NCBI GenBank assembly: GCA_003003925.1
Contig: PVWP01000005.1
Location: forward strand, 1-64,000
Reading direction: 5' to 3'
DNA: 64,000 nucleotides
DNA from: Aphanothece cf. minutissima CCALA 015
GTDB taxonomy: Bacteria > Cyanobacteriota > Cyanobacteriia > PCC-6307 > Cyanobiaceae
In this document: piece by piece, positions 50,825 to 59,762 of the stretch
Layout of the letters: every line of letters starts with the position of its first letter
Position numbering within the stretch: position 1 is the stretch's first letter
Program-made: the position numbers and the translations under genes
The notes under the pieces: generated by a model
Database searches by the model: none
Told to the model about the DNA's origin: nothing
What the model saw: the letters and a program-made list of their open reading frames with translations, nothing else

Positions 50825-53800
50825 TCAGCCGTGACCAGCGGCAGCGACGGCCTCGGAGCAGACCTTGTCCAGATAGGCCACCGGGAAGCCAGCGCAGGTC
50901 TCGGCTCCCGGCCGCCGGACAGGGCGGTACGCCTCCAGCACATCCAGCAGCGACAGGGCGCGCTGCTCCGCGGGCAGCCGGCGCAGGGCCGGCTCGATCC
51001 GCTCCAGCCACTCCGCGTAGCTGGCTGTGCGCTGCAGGGGAAAGCCCGACGCCTCGATCCGCTCCACCAGGGCCTCCAGCGGAAACCAGCCGTCGGCGGG
51101 GCCACCGAGGGTGAGCAGATGGAAGCCCTCGGGCGCGACATCCCCGAGGGCCACGATCGCCTGGGCCAGCTGATCCACGGGCAGGCCGCTGGCGTGGAAG
51201 CCCACCGATTCGCCGCCCGCCTCGTTGCTGGAGAAGCCCGGGGGGGCCAGGCCCGTGAGCAGGAGGCTGTGGATCAGGCGCGAGAGGATGTCATCCGGGT
51301 TGCGTTCCCCGGCCAGCTGCCGATCGGGCAGCACCAGTCCCGATCGCAGGATGCGGATCGGCAGGGCCGTGGTGGCATGGGTGGAGCGCAGCAGCTGCTC
51401 GCAGGCCCACTTGCTGGCGAAGTAGCCGTTGGCATAGGAGCCATCGAGGCGGAGGCGCTCCCCCAGAGGGGCCACGCCGATGGTGGAGATCAGGTCGATC
51501 GGCTTGCGCCGGTGCGTCAGCGCCAGCCGCACGATCTCGGCGGTGCCGATGACGTTGGGTCGCCTGAGGTGGCGGTACTCCAGCCGGTGATTGACCAGGG
51601 CGGCGCAGTGGCCGATGGCCTCGATGCCGTGGGCCAGCCGGTCGTAGGTGGCGGCATCCAGCCCCAGCCGCGGGGCGCTGATGTCCCCGGCCACCACCTC
51701 CAGATGGTCCGCCGCCAACGTGCGCCAGCGCGCCGCGGTGGTGGGGTCGAGGTGGGCGAAGCGGGCCTCGAGGCGCTCCCGGGCGGACCGGGTGTGGCTG
51801 GGCCGGACCAGACAGACCAGCCGCCCGCCCGTGCGGGCGAGGCGCTCCAGCCAGGCCAGGGCGAGACGACCACCCAGAAAACCGTTCGCCCCGGTGAGCA
51901 GCACCGAGCGAGCCGGCCATGGGGCCGCTGGCAGCACCGCCGCCGCATCGAGCGTGGCCCCGTCGATGAAGGCCTCCACCCGGAAGTCCTCGGCGGCAAG
52001 CTCACTGGTGGCGAGATCACTGGCCACGCGATCACTGGTGGCGAAATCCCCGGCGGCGTGCTCCTGGCCAGGGCCGGAACCGCTGGCCCGCAGGATCCGC
52101 GCCCAGGCCGCGATCGTGCCGTCGGGGCCGAGGATCTGGCTCGCCTCGATGGCGACGCCGAACTCCGCCTCGATCCGCACCGACAGCTGAACGGCCCCCA
52201 GGGAGTCACCGCCCAGGTCGCGGAAGCAATGGCCCTCGAGGGCTCCGTCGTCGTGGACGCCGAGGGTGCTGTGCAGCAGCAGCCGCAGCCGCTGCTCAAG
52301 GCTCAGCCCGGCGCCGGGCTGCCGCAGGGTCGCCAGGGCCGCATCGCCGAGACGGTCGTGGCTGTCGTAGAGCGCGGCCAGGGCCTCCTGATACCGCTGG
52401 CGAATGGCCGGCCGGATCGGCTTGCCGAGGGAGGACAGCAGGCCGTTGGCATGGGAGAAGGGTTCCTCCGCCAGCAGGACAGCGCGGGGAATCTCGAAAC
52501 TCTTCAGGCCCTGCTCCCCGGCCAGCTGCACCATCTCCTCACGCACCAGGGCGACCAGCGCGGCGTCGCTGCCAGGGGGCCGGGGCCGCCGCGCCAGCGC
52601 CTCCCGATCCGGCACGACCACCGCCAGCAGATAGGACCGGCTGCTCTCACCATGGACGTGGATCTGGGCCACCGAGGCGCAGCCATCGGCGAACAGCTGC
52701 TCCAGGGCACCGACGGCGACGAACTCCCCCTGCGACAGCTTGATGACGTTCCGGCGGCGGTCGATGATGGCGATCTGGCCCGGGCCCCGCTCCTCGACCA
52801 CATCCCCGGTGCAGGAGAAGCCGTCGGCATCGAACAGGGCGGCCGTCGCCTCCGGGTTGCGGAAGTACGCGCGGATGCCGAACCGCGTCTTGACGCACAG
52901 CTCGCCCCTCGGATAAGGGCGGTCGGAGCGGAAGTAGCCCGACTCCGGCACATCCCGCAGCCGGTAGTCCAGGACGTTGGAGCGGTTGAGCCGGCCGTTC
53001 ATGGCCAGGCCGCCGCTGGCCGTCTCGGTGCTGCTGTAGCCCTCGTGCACCGGCACCCCGAAGGTGTCCTCCAGCAGCGCCCGGATGCGGGGCGCGATCG
53101 GCGCCGAAGCCACGACGATGGATTCCAGCCGGTCGCCCAGGAAGAAGCGCAGGTCGCCTGACTTGGTCGATCGCACGTGCTGGTCGATCCACTCGCAGAG
53201 GCGCGGGAACAGCACCAGCCCCGTCGGACGGGCCAGGCGGATGTCCTCGAAGACGGTGGAGAGATCCGGCTTCAGGGTGAAGCAGGCCAGGCCGCCGCAG
53301 TTGAGGGCGGTGACCATGGAGTCCCTGCCCATCATGTGGTGGAAAGGGGCAAGCACCACCGCCACCTTCGGGTCCGGACCGGTGACCTGGCGCCAGGTGT
53401 TGCTCAGGGCCGCGGCGGAGATGCAGGCCCCCTTGGGTAGGCCGGTGCTCCCCGAGGTGTGGATCAGCAGGGCCATCGCCTCCGGGTCGACGGCGGCGGG
53501 GGGCGGAACGTCGAGGCCTTCGCCGCGGCGGAGGAGATCCGGCAGCAGCAGCAACGGCACCGTCGAGCCGGCCGCCCGGAGCGTGGCCTTGGCCTCCTCC
53601 AGGAGGGTCCGTTCAGCGGTGATCCGGGTGTCGGCGTCGAAGACGATCAGCTGCCGGAGGCAGCCGTGGCGCCGCACCAGATCCACCATCGCGGGCAGCT
53701 GGGCGATGGACACGGCCAGCGCCGCTGGGGTGGCCCGCTCCAGGATGGCGTCGTACTCAGGGGCCGAGTGGTGACCCGACAGGGGCATCGGCACGGCTCC

Positions 53801-54124
53801 GACATAGGCCAGGGCCAGGTCGATGACCGCGTACTCGATGCTGGCGAAACCGAGGATCGCCACCCGTTCGCCGCGGCGGATGGCGGCAGCGGGATCGGCA
53901 TGCCAGGCGCTGGCGAGGGACCGCACCCGATCGCGCAGGGTTCGGTAGGTGATGGGACGGAACTCCGCCAGGGTCCGGCGGTGGGTGGCTCCGCTGGCGG
54001 GGTCGGCCTCCACGGTGTAGGCGCGCTCCGCCAGCGCCGGGCGCTCGGGATGGGCCGCCAGAAAAAAGTCGATCAGGGCCCCGTAGGCGAGCGACGACGG
54101 GGGGACAGCGGAGGACTCGCTCAC
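50825..54124 (-). CDS. car: Carboxylic acid reductase (A-T-R architecture)
   Basis: The 1099-residue protein has an adenylation domain (about 1-560) with IHTSGSTGLPKGA (222-233), EGYSSTETASGG, the RRNVIKLSQGE hinge and FSHANGLLSSLGKPIRP. A carrier domain has its phosphopantetheine Ser in LGGDSLGAVQLS (about 640). A thioester-reductase domain (about 735-1099) has SVLLTGANGFLGGRLALAW and YANGYFASKWACEQ (YxxxK). CAR enzymes activate an acid with ATP, load it on the carrier and reduce it with NADPH to the aldehyde. A partner phosphopantetheinyl transferase must be elsewhere. Start GTG 54124, 13 bases after the radical SAM stop. Confidence 0.93.
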   Translation of the reverse strand: MSESSAVPPSSLAYGALIDFFLAAHPERPALAERAYTVEADPASGATHRRTLAEFRPITYRTLRDRVRSLASAWHADPAAAIRRGERVAILGFASIEYAVIDLALAYVGAVPMPLSGHHSAPEYDAILERATPAALAVSIAQLPAMVDLVRRHGCLRQLIVFDADTRITAERTLLEEAKATLRAAGSTVPLLLLPDLLRRGEGLDVPPPAAVDPEAMALLIHTSGSTGLPKGACISAAALSNTWRQVTGPDPKVAVVLAPFHHMMGRDSMVTALNCGGLACFTLKPDLSTVFEDIRLARPTGLVLFPRLCEWIDQHVRSTKSGDLRFFLGDRLESIVVASAPIAPRIRALLEDTFGVPVHEGYSSTETASGGLAMNGRLNRSNVLDYRLRDVPESGYFRSDRPYPRGELCVKTRFGIRAYFRNPEATAALFDADGFSCTGDVVEERGPGQIAIIDRRRNVIKLSQGEFVAVGALEQLFADGCASVAQIHVHGESSRSYLLAVVVPDREALARRPRPPGSDAALVALVREEMVQLAGEQGLKSFEIPRAVLLAEEPFSHANGLLSSLGKPIRPAIRQRYQEALAALYDSHDRLGDAALATLRQPGAGLSLEQRLRLLLHSTLGVHDDGALEGHCFRDLGGDSLGAVQLSVRIEAEFGVAIEASQILGPDGTIAAWARILRASGSGPGQEHAAGDFATSDRVASDLATSELAAEDFRVEAFIDGATLDAAAVLPAAPWPARSVLLTGANGFLGGRLALAWLERLARTGGRLVCLVRPSHTRSARERLEARFAHLDPTTAARWRTLAADHLEVVAGDISAPRLGLDAATYDRLAHGIEAIGHCAALVNHRLEYRHLRRPNVIGTAEIVRLALTHRRKPIDLISTIGVAPLGERLRLDGSYANGYFASKWACEQLLRSTHATTALPIRILRSGLVLPDRQLAGERNPDDILSRLIHSLLLTGLAPPGFSSNEAGGESVGFHASGLPVDQLAQAIVALGDVAPEGFHLLTLGGPADGWFPLEALVERIEASGFPLQRTASYAEWLERIEPALRRLPAEQRALSLLDVLEAYRPVRRPGAETCAGFPVAYLDKVCSEAVAAAGHG

Positions 54125-54137
54125 AACGACGATGGCG

Positions 54138-55055
54138 TCAGGCCGGTGCCTTGTCGAACGCGAAGACCGGAAAGTTCTGGGGCAGCTTGATGGCGTAGAC
54201 GCAGGTCCTGCAGAGGTCGTAACCGGGAATGGGACTGGGCAGGACGTCGGCAAACGACTGCTCGAAGATGTTTCCGAGCACATGATCCATGTGGTAATCC
54301 TGGCAGCAGAGAACGACGTCGCCGTTGGGAAGCATCACGTTGTTATAGATGTATTCATCCCGTCCGCAGATCACGGGACCCTCATGGGAGGAGGCCACGA
54401 AGTTTTCGGTGACGCCTTCATGCTCCAGGTTGCCCGAGCGGGAGTTCATCTTGGGCAGCGACACACTGGACGGCGGAAAGATGGAGGCGACATCGGGATG
54501 GATCGTATCCATCGCCATGACGGAGAAGTTCTGGATGTTGGCTGCCTTCAGGGCTGCGAGCACCTCCAGATACTCCGGCGTGACATCAATCTTCGCCAGC
54601 CGCCTGGCATCGGGAAGATGGATGGTGAAGCCCCCGTGGGGAAAGGCGCTGAAGGGGATCGCCTTGATCTGCTCGACGTCCGCCAGCGTCATGCCGACCG
54701 CCGTGGTGAAGACACACAGGGGATGACCCTTGCGGTGGGCATGGAGGATCATCCGCGTGCAGTCCTCATTGAGGAACGGCTCGGAAAAGCCCGCAAAGAT
54801 GATGATCACATCCTCCGGCATCTTGTCGAGCGCCAGCCGGAAGTCGCCGAAGGCCAGCTTGCGCTTCGGGCTCCTGTATTGGCTGAGGAGACTTTTCTGG
54901 GGGCAGAAGGTGCAGTTCACCTTGCAGCCCACCACCGTCGTGATCTCCATCATGTAGGTGGGGACACGAACATCCCGCAACCGATGGTGCGTCAGCGGAT
55001 GGTCGTTCTTCCCTTGGTGATTCTTCGCGTGGTGCTTCTGCGGCTGGGCTGCCAT
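54138..55055 (-). CDS. Radical SAM/SPASM-like protein
   Basis: The 305-residue protein has CKVNCTFCPQ (CxxxCxxC, about residues 44-51) and IIIFAGFSEPFLNED. The C-terminal iron-sulfur cysteines are in PVICGRDEY, GDVVLCCQDYHMDHVLGNIF and YDLCRTCVYA. The tail resembles enzymes modifying sugars, lipids or peptides; the reaction is unknown. It lies between the GT1 gene (62-base gap) and car (13-base gap), so the three are one transcript. The His/Lys-rich N-terminus (QKHHAKNHQGKNDHPLTHH) is unusual. Confidence 0.85.
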   Translation of the reverse strand: MAAQPQKHHAKNHQGKNDHPLTHHRLRDVRVPTYMMEITTVVGCKVNCTFCPQKSLLSQYRSPKRKLAFGDFRLALDKMPEDVIIIFAGFSEPFLNEDCTRMILHAHRKGHPLCVFTTAVGMTLADVEQIKAIPFSAFPHGGFTIHLPDARRLAKIDVTPEYLEVLAALKAANIQNFSVMAMDTIHPDVASIFPPSSVSLPKMNSRSGNLEHEGVTENFVASSHEGPVICGRDEYIYNNVMLPNGDVVLCCQDYHMDHVLGNIFEQSFADVLPSPIPGYDLCRTCVYAIKLPQNFPVFAFDKAPA

Positions 55056-55117
55056 GACCGAGACACCTGGGGAAGCCTGATTGAAGCTAGCACGACATCA
55101 CGATGCGACAGAAAGAT

Positions 55118-56446
55118 TTAAGGCCTGTCGCTGATGCCGCCGGCCACAAAGCCGGCCGAGACATCTTCGATCAACGCCACCGCCTGCTCGAGGCCACGCT
55201 CATGTTCGATCTGATCCTTCATGCGGCGCAGTCCCCGCTTCAAGGCCGCCTCGCCCATCGCCTTCCCGATCAGCGGCCGGAGCCTTGCCCCCGTGATCGT
55301 TCGTACATCCGCCGTCAGGGCCAGCTGATGATGGGCCGCCCGTACGGCATTACCCGGCTGATCCCTGGCGCAGGGAAGGATCACCATGGGCACCTCACGC
55401 TGCACACATTCCATGATCGAATTGAGCCCGCCATGGTGAACCATCACGGCGGTATGGCGCAGCAACGTGAGCTGCGGAATCCAGGACACCACCAGCAGGT
55501 TGGCGGCTGACGCAAACGCCCCGATGAGGGCCGGGTCGCTGATGTGGAGCACGAAGAACCACTCCGGAGCCATGGCGCTGGCCTCGGCCACAGCCGCAAA
55601 GAAGCGCCTGGCCTGCCGGTAGGCCGCCGCGCTCGTGCCCAGCGAGCAGAGGATGATCGTCCGGCCGGAGGGATCGAACGGCAGCGGCGGCTCCTGCCGC
55701 TGGAGATCGATGAAATCGCCGCAATGGCGCCGCTCCGGGGGCCGGGGGCCGGGAAGCTGGAAGGCGGCCGGACACAGCACAAGCTCGGGCAGGATCAGGT
55801 GGGGGCCGATCTCATCCTGGCGATAGTTGACGTTGCGCCGGCAGCGGAAGCCGGACTGCCGGGCCACCGCCAGGAAGGTGTCGGTGAGGTGGTGCATGCG
55901 CAGCGGGGCCCGGTAGGCGCCGACCAGCCGGGAGGCCAGGCGCTTGGTGACCAGATACCGGAGGTGCATCAGCTTCCAGGCCAGGGAGATCCGCAGGGCC
56001 GAGAGCGCTCCACGGCCCGGCCTCAGGGAGGTCACCGCCGGGGGGATCAGGGGATTGTCGAAGAGGAAGAGCGAGGTGGAGATCTGGAGGGTGGGGATCC
56101 CCAGCCGCAGGGCCCTCAGGGCGACGTACCACAGGAACGAATCACAGAGCAGCAGGTCCGGCCGGTCCGATAGCAGACAGGCATCGAGGCTGCCGTCGAC
56201 GATGGCGGTGGTGTAGCGGCGAAACAGGGCCTCCACCGTCGCCGGAGTCTCCGGAGCCTCGCCTGGGGCGGCAAAGAGATTGCCCGCGAATGCGATGAAA
56301 GGAAAGCCCTGGTCTTCGACGAGTTGCCGCACCCGGGGAAGCCCGAGGTAGGCCACGTGGTGGCCGCGGGACGCCAACTGTCTGGCCAGCCGGAACGTCC
56401 CCAGGTGATGGCCCGCCTCGCCATGCATGGAGAACAGGATCTTCAA
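55118..56446 (-). CDS. GT1-type (UGT/MGT-like) glycosyltransferase
   Basis: The 442-residue GT-B enzyme has MKILFSMHGEAGHHLGTFRL and GHHVAYLGLP at the N-terminus. Its C-terminal nucleotide-sugar site is SWIPQLTLLRHTAVMVHHGG, LNSIMECVQREVPMVILPCA, RDQPGNA. This matches glycosyltransferases of antibiotic, carotenoid or sterol glycosylation, which act on small hydrophobic acceptors. It is the first gene of the minus-strand series with radical SAM and car, so the acceptor may be the reduced acyl product. Confidence 0.9.
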   Translation of the reverse strand: MKILFSMHGEAGHHLGTFRLARQLASRGHHVAYLGLPRVRQLVEDQGFPFIAFAGNLFAAPGEAPETPATVEALFRRYTTAIVDGSLDACLLSDRPDLLLCDSFLWYVALRALRLGIPTLQISTSLFLFDNPLIPPAVTSLRPGRGALSALRISLAWKLMHLRYLVTKRLASRLVGAYRAPLRMHHLTDTFLAVARQSGFRCRRNVNYRQDEIGPHLILPELVLCPAAFQLPGPRPPERRHCGDFIDLQRQEPPLPFDPSGRTIILCSLGTSAAAYRQARRFFAAVAEASAMAPEWFFVLHISDPALIGAFASAANLLVVSWIPQLTLLRHTAVMVHHGGLNSIMECVQREVPMVILPCARDQPGNAVRAAHHQLALTADVRTITGARLRPLIGKAMGEAALKRGLRRMKDQIEHERGLEQAVALIEDVSAGFVAGGISDRP

Positions 56447-56461
56447 GCCGGTGTCACGGCC

Positions 56462-57358
56462 TCAATCCACCGGCCGGCAGCCCTCGAACCACATCACATG
56501 CCGGGCCGGGTCGTAGTCCTTGTACTGCCCCGTCAGCCGGATGCCCTGGCCTTCACGCAGGGAGAGGGCATAGGCGCCCTGGCCCTTGGCGGCCAGGCAG
56601 CTGATCTGGGTGAGGAAGCGGAACTTGCCGAACTTCAGCACCAGATCGTTGGTGGAGCGGGGAATGTCGTAGTCGATGCGGTAGGCGCTGCCGTCCCTGG
56701 CGACGTGCGCCACCCGACCCTTGATGGTGAACGTCTTGCCCTGGTAGCGGGAGGGAATCGAGGCGGCATTGGTGTCGGCTTCCTGGGCGATCTGCTGCGA
56801 GAGCACCAGGGCATCGATCACCACCGGTCCAGCCGAGGAGACCGCCCCCGCGCTGCGCTCCGCCGCCGCGATGCCTTCCGGGCCGCCCTTGATGGCGTTC
56901 AGCATGGCGCAGAGTTCGTTGCGCGCCCCACCGGCCCCGGCCAGCATGCCGGCCGGGAGCTTCGCCTCCAGCTTCACCCGGGCGGCGGCCTGCTCGGCGA
57001 GGGCGGTGGCGATGATCGGGAACGGCCGGGCGGCGCCGGAGCGGGGCTGCTCGAGCAGCATGCTGCCATCGTCGGCCTCTTCGCTGAGGATGTCGTAACC
57101 CCGGCCGGCGGCGATGCCACGCAGCTGGCGAATCGCCACCGGTGGCGTCAGGTCGTCGATGGTGAGTTCCGCCTCGAAACGGGTCCCGGAGAGGGGGTTG
57201 CCCTTCTGCGCAAAGCTGTCCTCGCAGGCGCCGGCACGGGCCGCCTCGGGGTGGGCCAGCACAACGGCCAGACCCGCCAGGGGCAGCAGGAACCGGAGGG
57301 TTGGGCGGAACAAATGACTCAGGAGCTCTCGGGCGATGACTTTACCGAGGGCCTGCAT
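56462..57358 (-). CDS. Secreted OB-fold (tRNA_anti-like) protein
   Basis: The 298-residue protein has a signal sequence (FLLPLAGLAVVLAHPEAARA) after a basic N-terminus. The middle region is Ala-rich (about 95-160). The C-terminal OB-fold-like domain reads SRYQGKTFTIKGRVAHVARD, then LREGQGIRLTGQYKDYDPAR and HVMWFEGCRPVD. OB-fold periplasmic proteins of this type have no settled function. It is 15 bases upstream of the GT1 start, so it may be co-transcribed with the biosynthetic genes or end just before them. Confidence 0.75.
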   Translation of the reverse strand: MQALGKVIARELLSHLFRPTLRFLLPLAGLAVVLAHPEAARAGACEDSFAQKGNPLSGTRFEAELTIDDLTPPVAIRQLRGIAAGRGYDILSEEADDGSMLLEQPRSGAARPFPIIATALAEQAAARVKLEAKLPAGMLAGAGGARNELCAMLNAIKGGPEGIAAAERSAGAVSSAGPVVIDALVLSQQIAQEADTNAASIPSRYQGKTFTIKGRVAHVARDGSAYRIDYDIPRSTNDLVLKFGKFRFLTQISCLAAKGQGAYALSLREGQGIRLTGQYKDYDPARHVMWFEGCRPVD

Positions 57359-57378
57359 AGAGCCCTCTATGGCAGCCG

Positions 57379-57789
57379 CTATCGCGGATGCTTGACGGCT
57401 GCTCCCCCGTCCCAGGCTGCGGCCTGCAGCACGATCCGATAGCCGTCGTGATCTGCAAAGGTGCGCCCATCCCGCTCCCAGTAGGGATTCAGGGACGCCA
57501 CGGGCGTGAATCCTGCTGCCAGCAGGGCTTCACAGCGGTTCAGCCAGTCCTGCCTGTCTGGAAGAAAGAAGACAAGCAAGTCTTCCTCTGTGGGCGATGG
57601 AGCAACGGGATGGGTTCGGCAGTAGGTGAATTCAAGGTGATACCCCCCGCCCGGCTCTCCAAGCATGACCCCATCAAAGCCGTCGTGATTGTCGAAATGC
57701 CCGAGGCGCGTGAGACCCAGACCCTCGCAGTACAGCATCTCCGTGCGGCGGAGGTCTGTCACTGGACGGGCCAATCGGAAGTGCATCAT
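57379..57789 (-). CDS. VOC family protein (YycE-like)
   Basis: The 136-residue protein has the paired beta-alpha-beta-beta-beta halves of the vicinal oxygen chelate fold: HFRLARPVTDLRRTEMLYCE, GLGLTRLGHFDNHDGFDGVM, YHLEFTYCRTHPVAPSPTEE, LLVFFLPDRQDW, and the closing FADHDGYRIVLQ. Glyoxalase/bleomycin-resistance-like; the substrate is unknown. It has the same orientation as the OB-fold gene, 20 bases upstream of it. Confidence 0.9.
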   Translation of the reverse strand: MMHFRLARPVTDLRRTEMLYCEGLGLTRLGHFDNHDGFDGVMLGEPGGGYHLEFTYCRTHPVAPSPTEEDLLVFFLPDRQDWLNRCEALLAAGFTPVASLNPYWERDGRTFADHDGYRIVLQAAAWDGGAAVKHPR

Positions 57790-57845
57790 CCGTGTCGCTT
57801 CCAGTTCAGGAGGGAGATGATACCCAAGGCCATTCAGGCTACGGC

Positions 57846-58709
57846 TCAGGGGATGAGCGCCCCTCGCCCCAGGGCTGCCAGGACGGACTCCTGAGCCAGG
57901 CGGCCGAGGCGCGCGCGGGGCTTACCCGTGAGTCCAAGCCAGTCAGGAATCAACGCGCCTTGGGCGGCAAAGTGTTCTACGTGAACCACAACAACCCTCC
58001 CGTCTGTATAGCTCACATCATTCAGTTTTCGCCACTTTCCCGGCCGGGCAAGCCCGAAGATCCTCATGGCTGCGTCGACATAGTTGAGGCCAGTGCCGAG
58101 GCCGAACATCACGATGAGCTTCGTCGCCTCAGGAAGGGAGCTGAGGAAGCGGATGGCACAACGGGTGGCAACGTCGTGACCGAACGGCAGAGCCACAAAC
58201 TGATCGAGCATGCCACCGCCAGATCCTTTCCACCTCCCGGACTTTCTGTCGAAGCGCTCGACCGTGCAGCGCACCAGAGAGCCAAAATGGAAGCGGCCGG
58301 ATGGGTCCGCGATCAGTTCATCCACAGCCTTGCTGCCCCTCTCCATCGGCACCCCGGGCAGCAGACCGAGATGGGCAAGGATTTTGGCCACGTTTCCACG
58401 ACTCCCTTTGAATGCGATCACGTCGTGCGCTGTCGAGGCCAGGGAACCTGCCTGGCGCGGTCCCTTTGAGAAACCAAGGACCACGATGTTCGGAGAGGAA
58501 CTTCCCCAGGCGAGTGGATTGTTGGTGATGCGCCAGTCACCTTGGCTGCGTTTTGTCGTGTCGAAGACGACTGGCTTGCCTTCAAAGCAAAGCTTGCAAT
58601 CAACGCGACCGTGAGAGGGGAGACACGGCATGGCCGGGATGTCCTGGTTGGTCTCTTGATCCGCCAATGCTTCTTGGCGATCAATCCATGATGGCCTCCC
58701 CCCAGCCAC
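57846..58709 (-). CDS. Uracil-DNA-glycosylase-like protein of unknown function
   Basis: Of 287 residues, the N-terminal part has CLPSHGRVDCKLCFEGKP (possible metal cysteines). SSPNIVVLGFSKGPRQAG, HFGSLVRCTVERF, ATKLIVMFGLGTGLNYVDAA and VVVVHVEHFAAQGALIPDWL follow in the order of the UDG-superfamily strands. The catalytic motifs are not canonical (EH instead of HP), so activity is doubtful and the assignment is tentative. The start is GTG 58709, or ATG 58631 (MPCLPSHG). Codon use is somewhat less GC-biased than neighbours. Confidence 0.55.
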   Translation of the reverse strand: MAGGRPSWIDRQEALADQETNQDIPAMPCLPSHGRVDCKLCFEGKPVVFDTTKRSQGDWRITNNPLAWGSSSPNIVVLGFSKGPRQAGSLASTAHDVIAFKGSRGNVAKILAHLGLLPGVPMERGSKAVDELIADPSGRFHFGSLVRCTVERFDRKSGRWKGSGGGMLDQFVALPFGHDVATRCAIRFLSSLPEATKLIVMFGLGTGLNYVDAAMRIFGLARPGKWRKLNDVSYTDGRVVVVHVEHFAAQGALIPDWLGLTGKPRARLGRLAQESVLAALGRGALIP

Positions 58710-58725
58710 CCGGCAGGCAACGGAT

Positions 58726-59067
58726 TCAGCCCCCGGCCGCTCCGTCCCAGGCCACCGGATCCAGATAGCTCACCGCCGGCAGGGGCCCCGCCAGGCAGCG
58801 TTCATCGCTGGGGTTGAGCGGCCCGGCCAGCAGCAGGGCCGCGGTGATGCGGGCCGAGGCCGGCAGGGCCGGCTGGTCGGGGTCGAAGGCGGTGGGGTGG
58901 GTGACGCTGCTGGAGAAGCCGCGGAAGATCAGCAGTTCGAAGGGTTCGTCCCCCCCAGAGCCCGGCAGGGTGCCCACCAGGCGCAGCACCCGGTCGGGGC
59001 GCTCCCGGCTGATCGTTTCCAGCGCGGCCAGCAGGGCGGCAACGGAGGGGGAGGCGGCGTCGGTCAT
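58726..59067 (-). CDS. DUF7734-like conserved cyanobacterial protein, 113 aa
   Basis: The 113-residue soluble protein has ISRERPDRVLRLVGTLPGSG, the Ser/Thr patch LLIFRGFSSSVTHPTAFDPD, and ITAALLLAGPLNPSDERCL. This pattern is, as far as I remember, the plastid/cyanobacterial family DUF7734; the name is from memory and not checked. Function unknown. ATG 59067 is the start. It lies 23 bases downstream of the DUF3177 gene on the same strand. Confidence 0.6.
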   Translation of the reverse strand: MTDAASPSVAALLAALETISRERPDRVLRLVGTLPGSGGDEPFELLIFRGFSSSVTHPTAFDPDQPALPASARITAALLLAGPLNPSDERCLAGPLPAVSYLDPVAWDGAAGG

Positions 59068-59090
59068 GGGGGGCAGCTCCAAAGCACAGC

Positions 59091-59702
59091 TCAGAACTCG
59101 CCGGCCACCCGGCCCAGCCGGGGCAGACGCACCACCAGCCACTGGAACAGCCCCACCGCGTAGGCCACCAGGGCGGCGTAGCCCACGAAGGCGGCCACGC
59201 CGGGCGTCCACTCGCCGCCGAACACGAAGGCGAACACCCGGGCCACCACGCCGTGCAGCCCCTGCGGCGCCTCCAGCCAGGCCCGGCAGAGGCGCAGACC
59301 GGCGCCGCCCATGCAGGGCAGGGCGGTGACCGCCAGGCTCGCCCCGCCCAGGGAAAGCAGGGTCAGGCTCCAGCGCCAGATGCGCAGGGTGAGCGGCAGG
59401 GCCCGCCAGGGGGGCATGTCGGCCAGTTCCTCGTTGAGATCCACCCAGAACCACAGGGTCGCCACCACCAGCAGCGGCGCCAGCACCAGCAACAGGAAGC
59501 CGGTGGGGCGGTTGTCGGTGAGCAGCAGCAGGGCGATCAGCTGCAGGCTGGCCACCTTCCAATACAGGCCCATCAGGCGCACCAGGGCCTGCTCCTTGCG
59601 GAGCACCGCCCAGACGAGCAGCACCAGCGGCAGCCCCACGGCGAACAGCATCCCCAGCCGCACGTCGAGCCAGACCAGGGAGCGATAGAGCTGTTCCGGC
59701 AC
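59091..59702 (-). CDS. DUF3177 family membrane protein
   Basis: The 203-residue protein has about five membrane helices (LGMLFAVGLPLVLLVWAVL, VASLQLIALLLLTD, GFLLLVLAPLLVVATLWFWV, WSLTLLSLGGASLAVTALP, VAAFVGYAALVAYAVGLFQW). The family N-terminus is LYRSLVWLDVRLG. DUF3177 is restricted to cyanobacteria and of unknown function. The GTG at 59702 is chosen because family similarity starts right after it; the longer antisense frame upstream belongs to the divergent FIST gene. Confidence 0.8.
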   Translation of the reverse strand: MPEQLYRSLVWLDVRLGMLFAVGLPLVLLVWAVLRKEQALVRLMGLYWKVASLQLIALLLLTDNRPTGFLLLVLAPLLVVATLWFWVDLNEELADMPPWRALPLTLRIWRWSLTLLSLGGASLAVTALPCMGGAGLRLCRAWLEAPQGLHGVVARVFAFVFGGEWTPGVAAFVGYAALVAYAVGLFQWLVVRLPRLGRVAGEF

Positions 59703-59762
59703 GTCCGCTCGGTTCGGTAAGGCGCCATTATCCGTGTGCCCCCCAGGCGATAGGGTCCGTTC

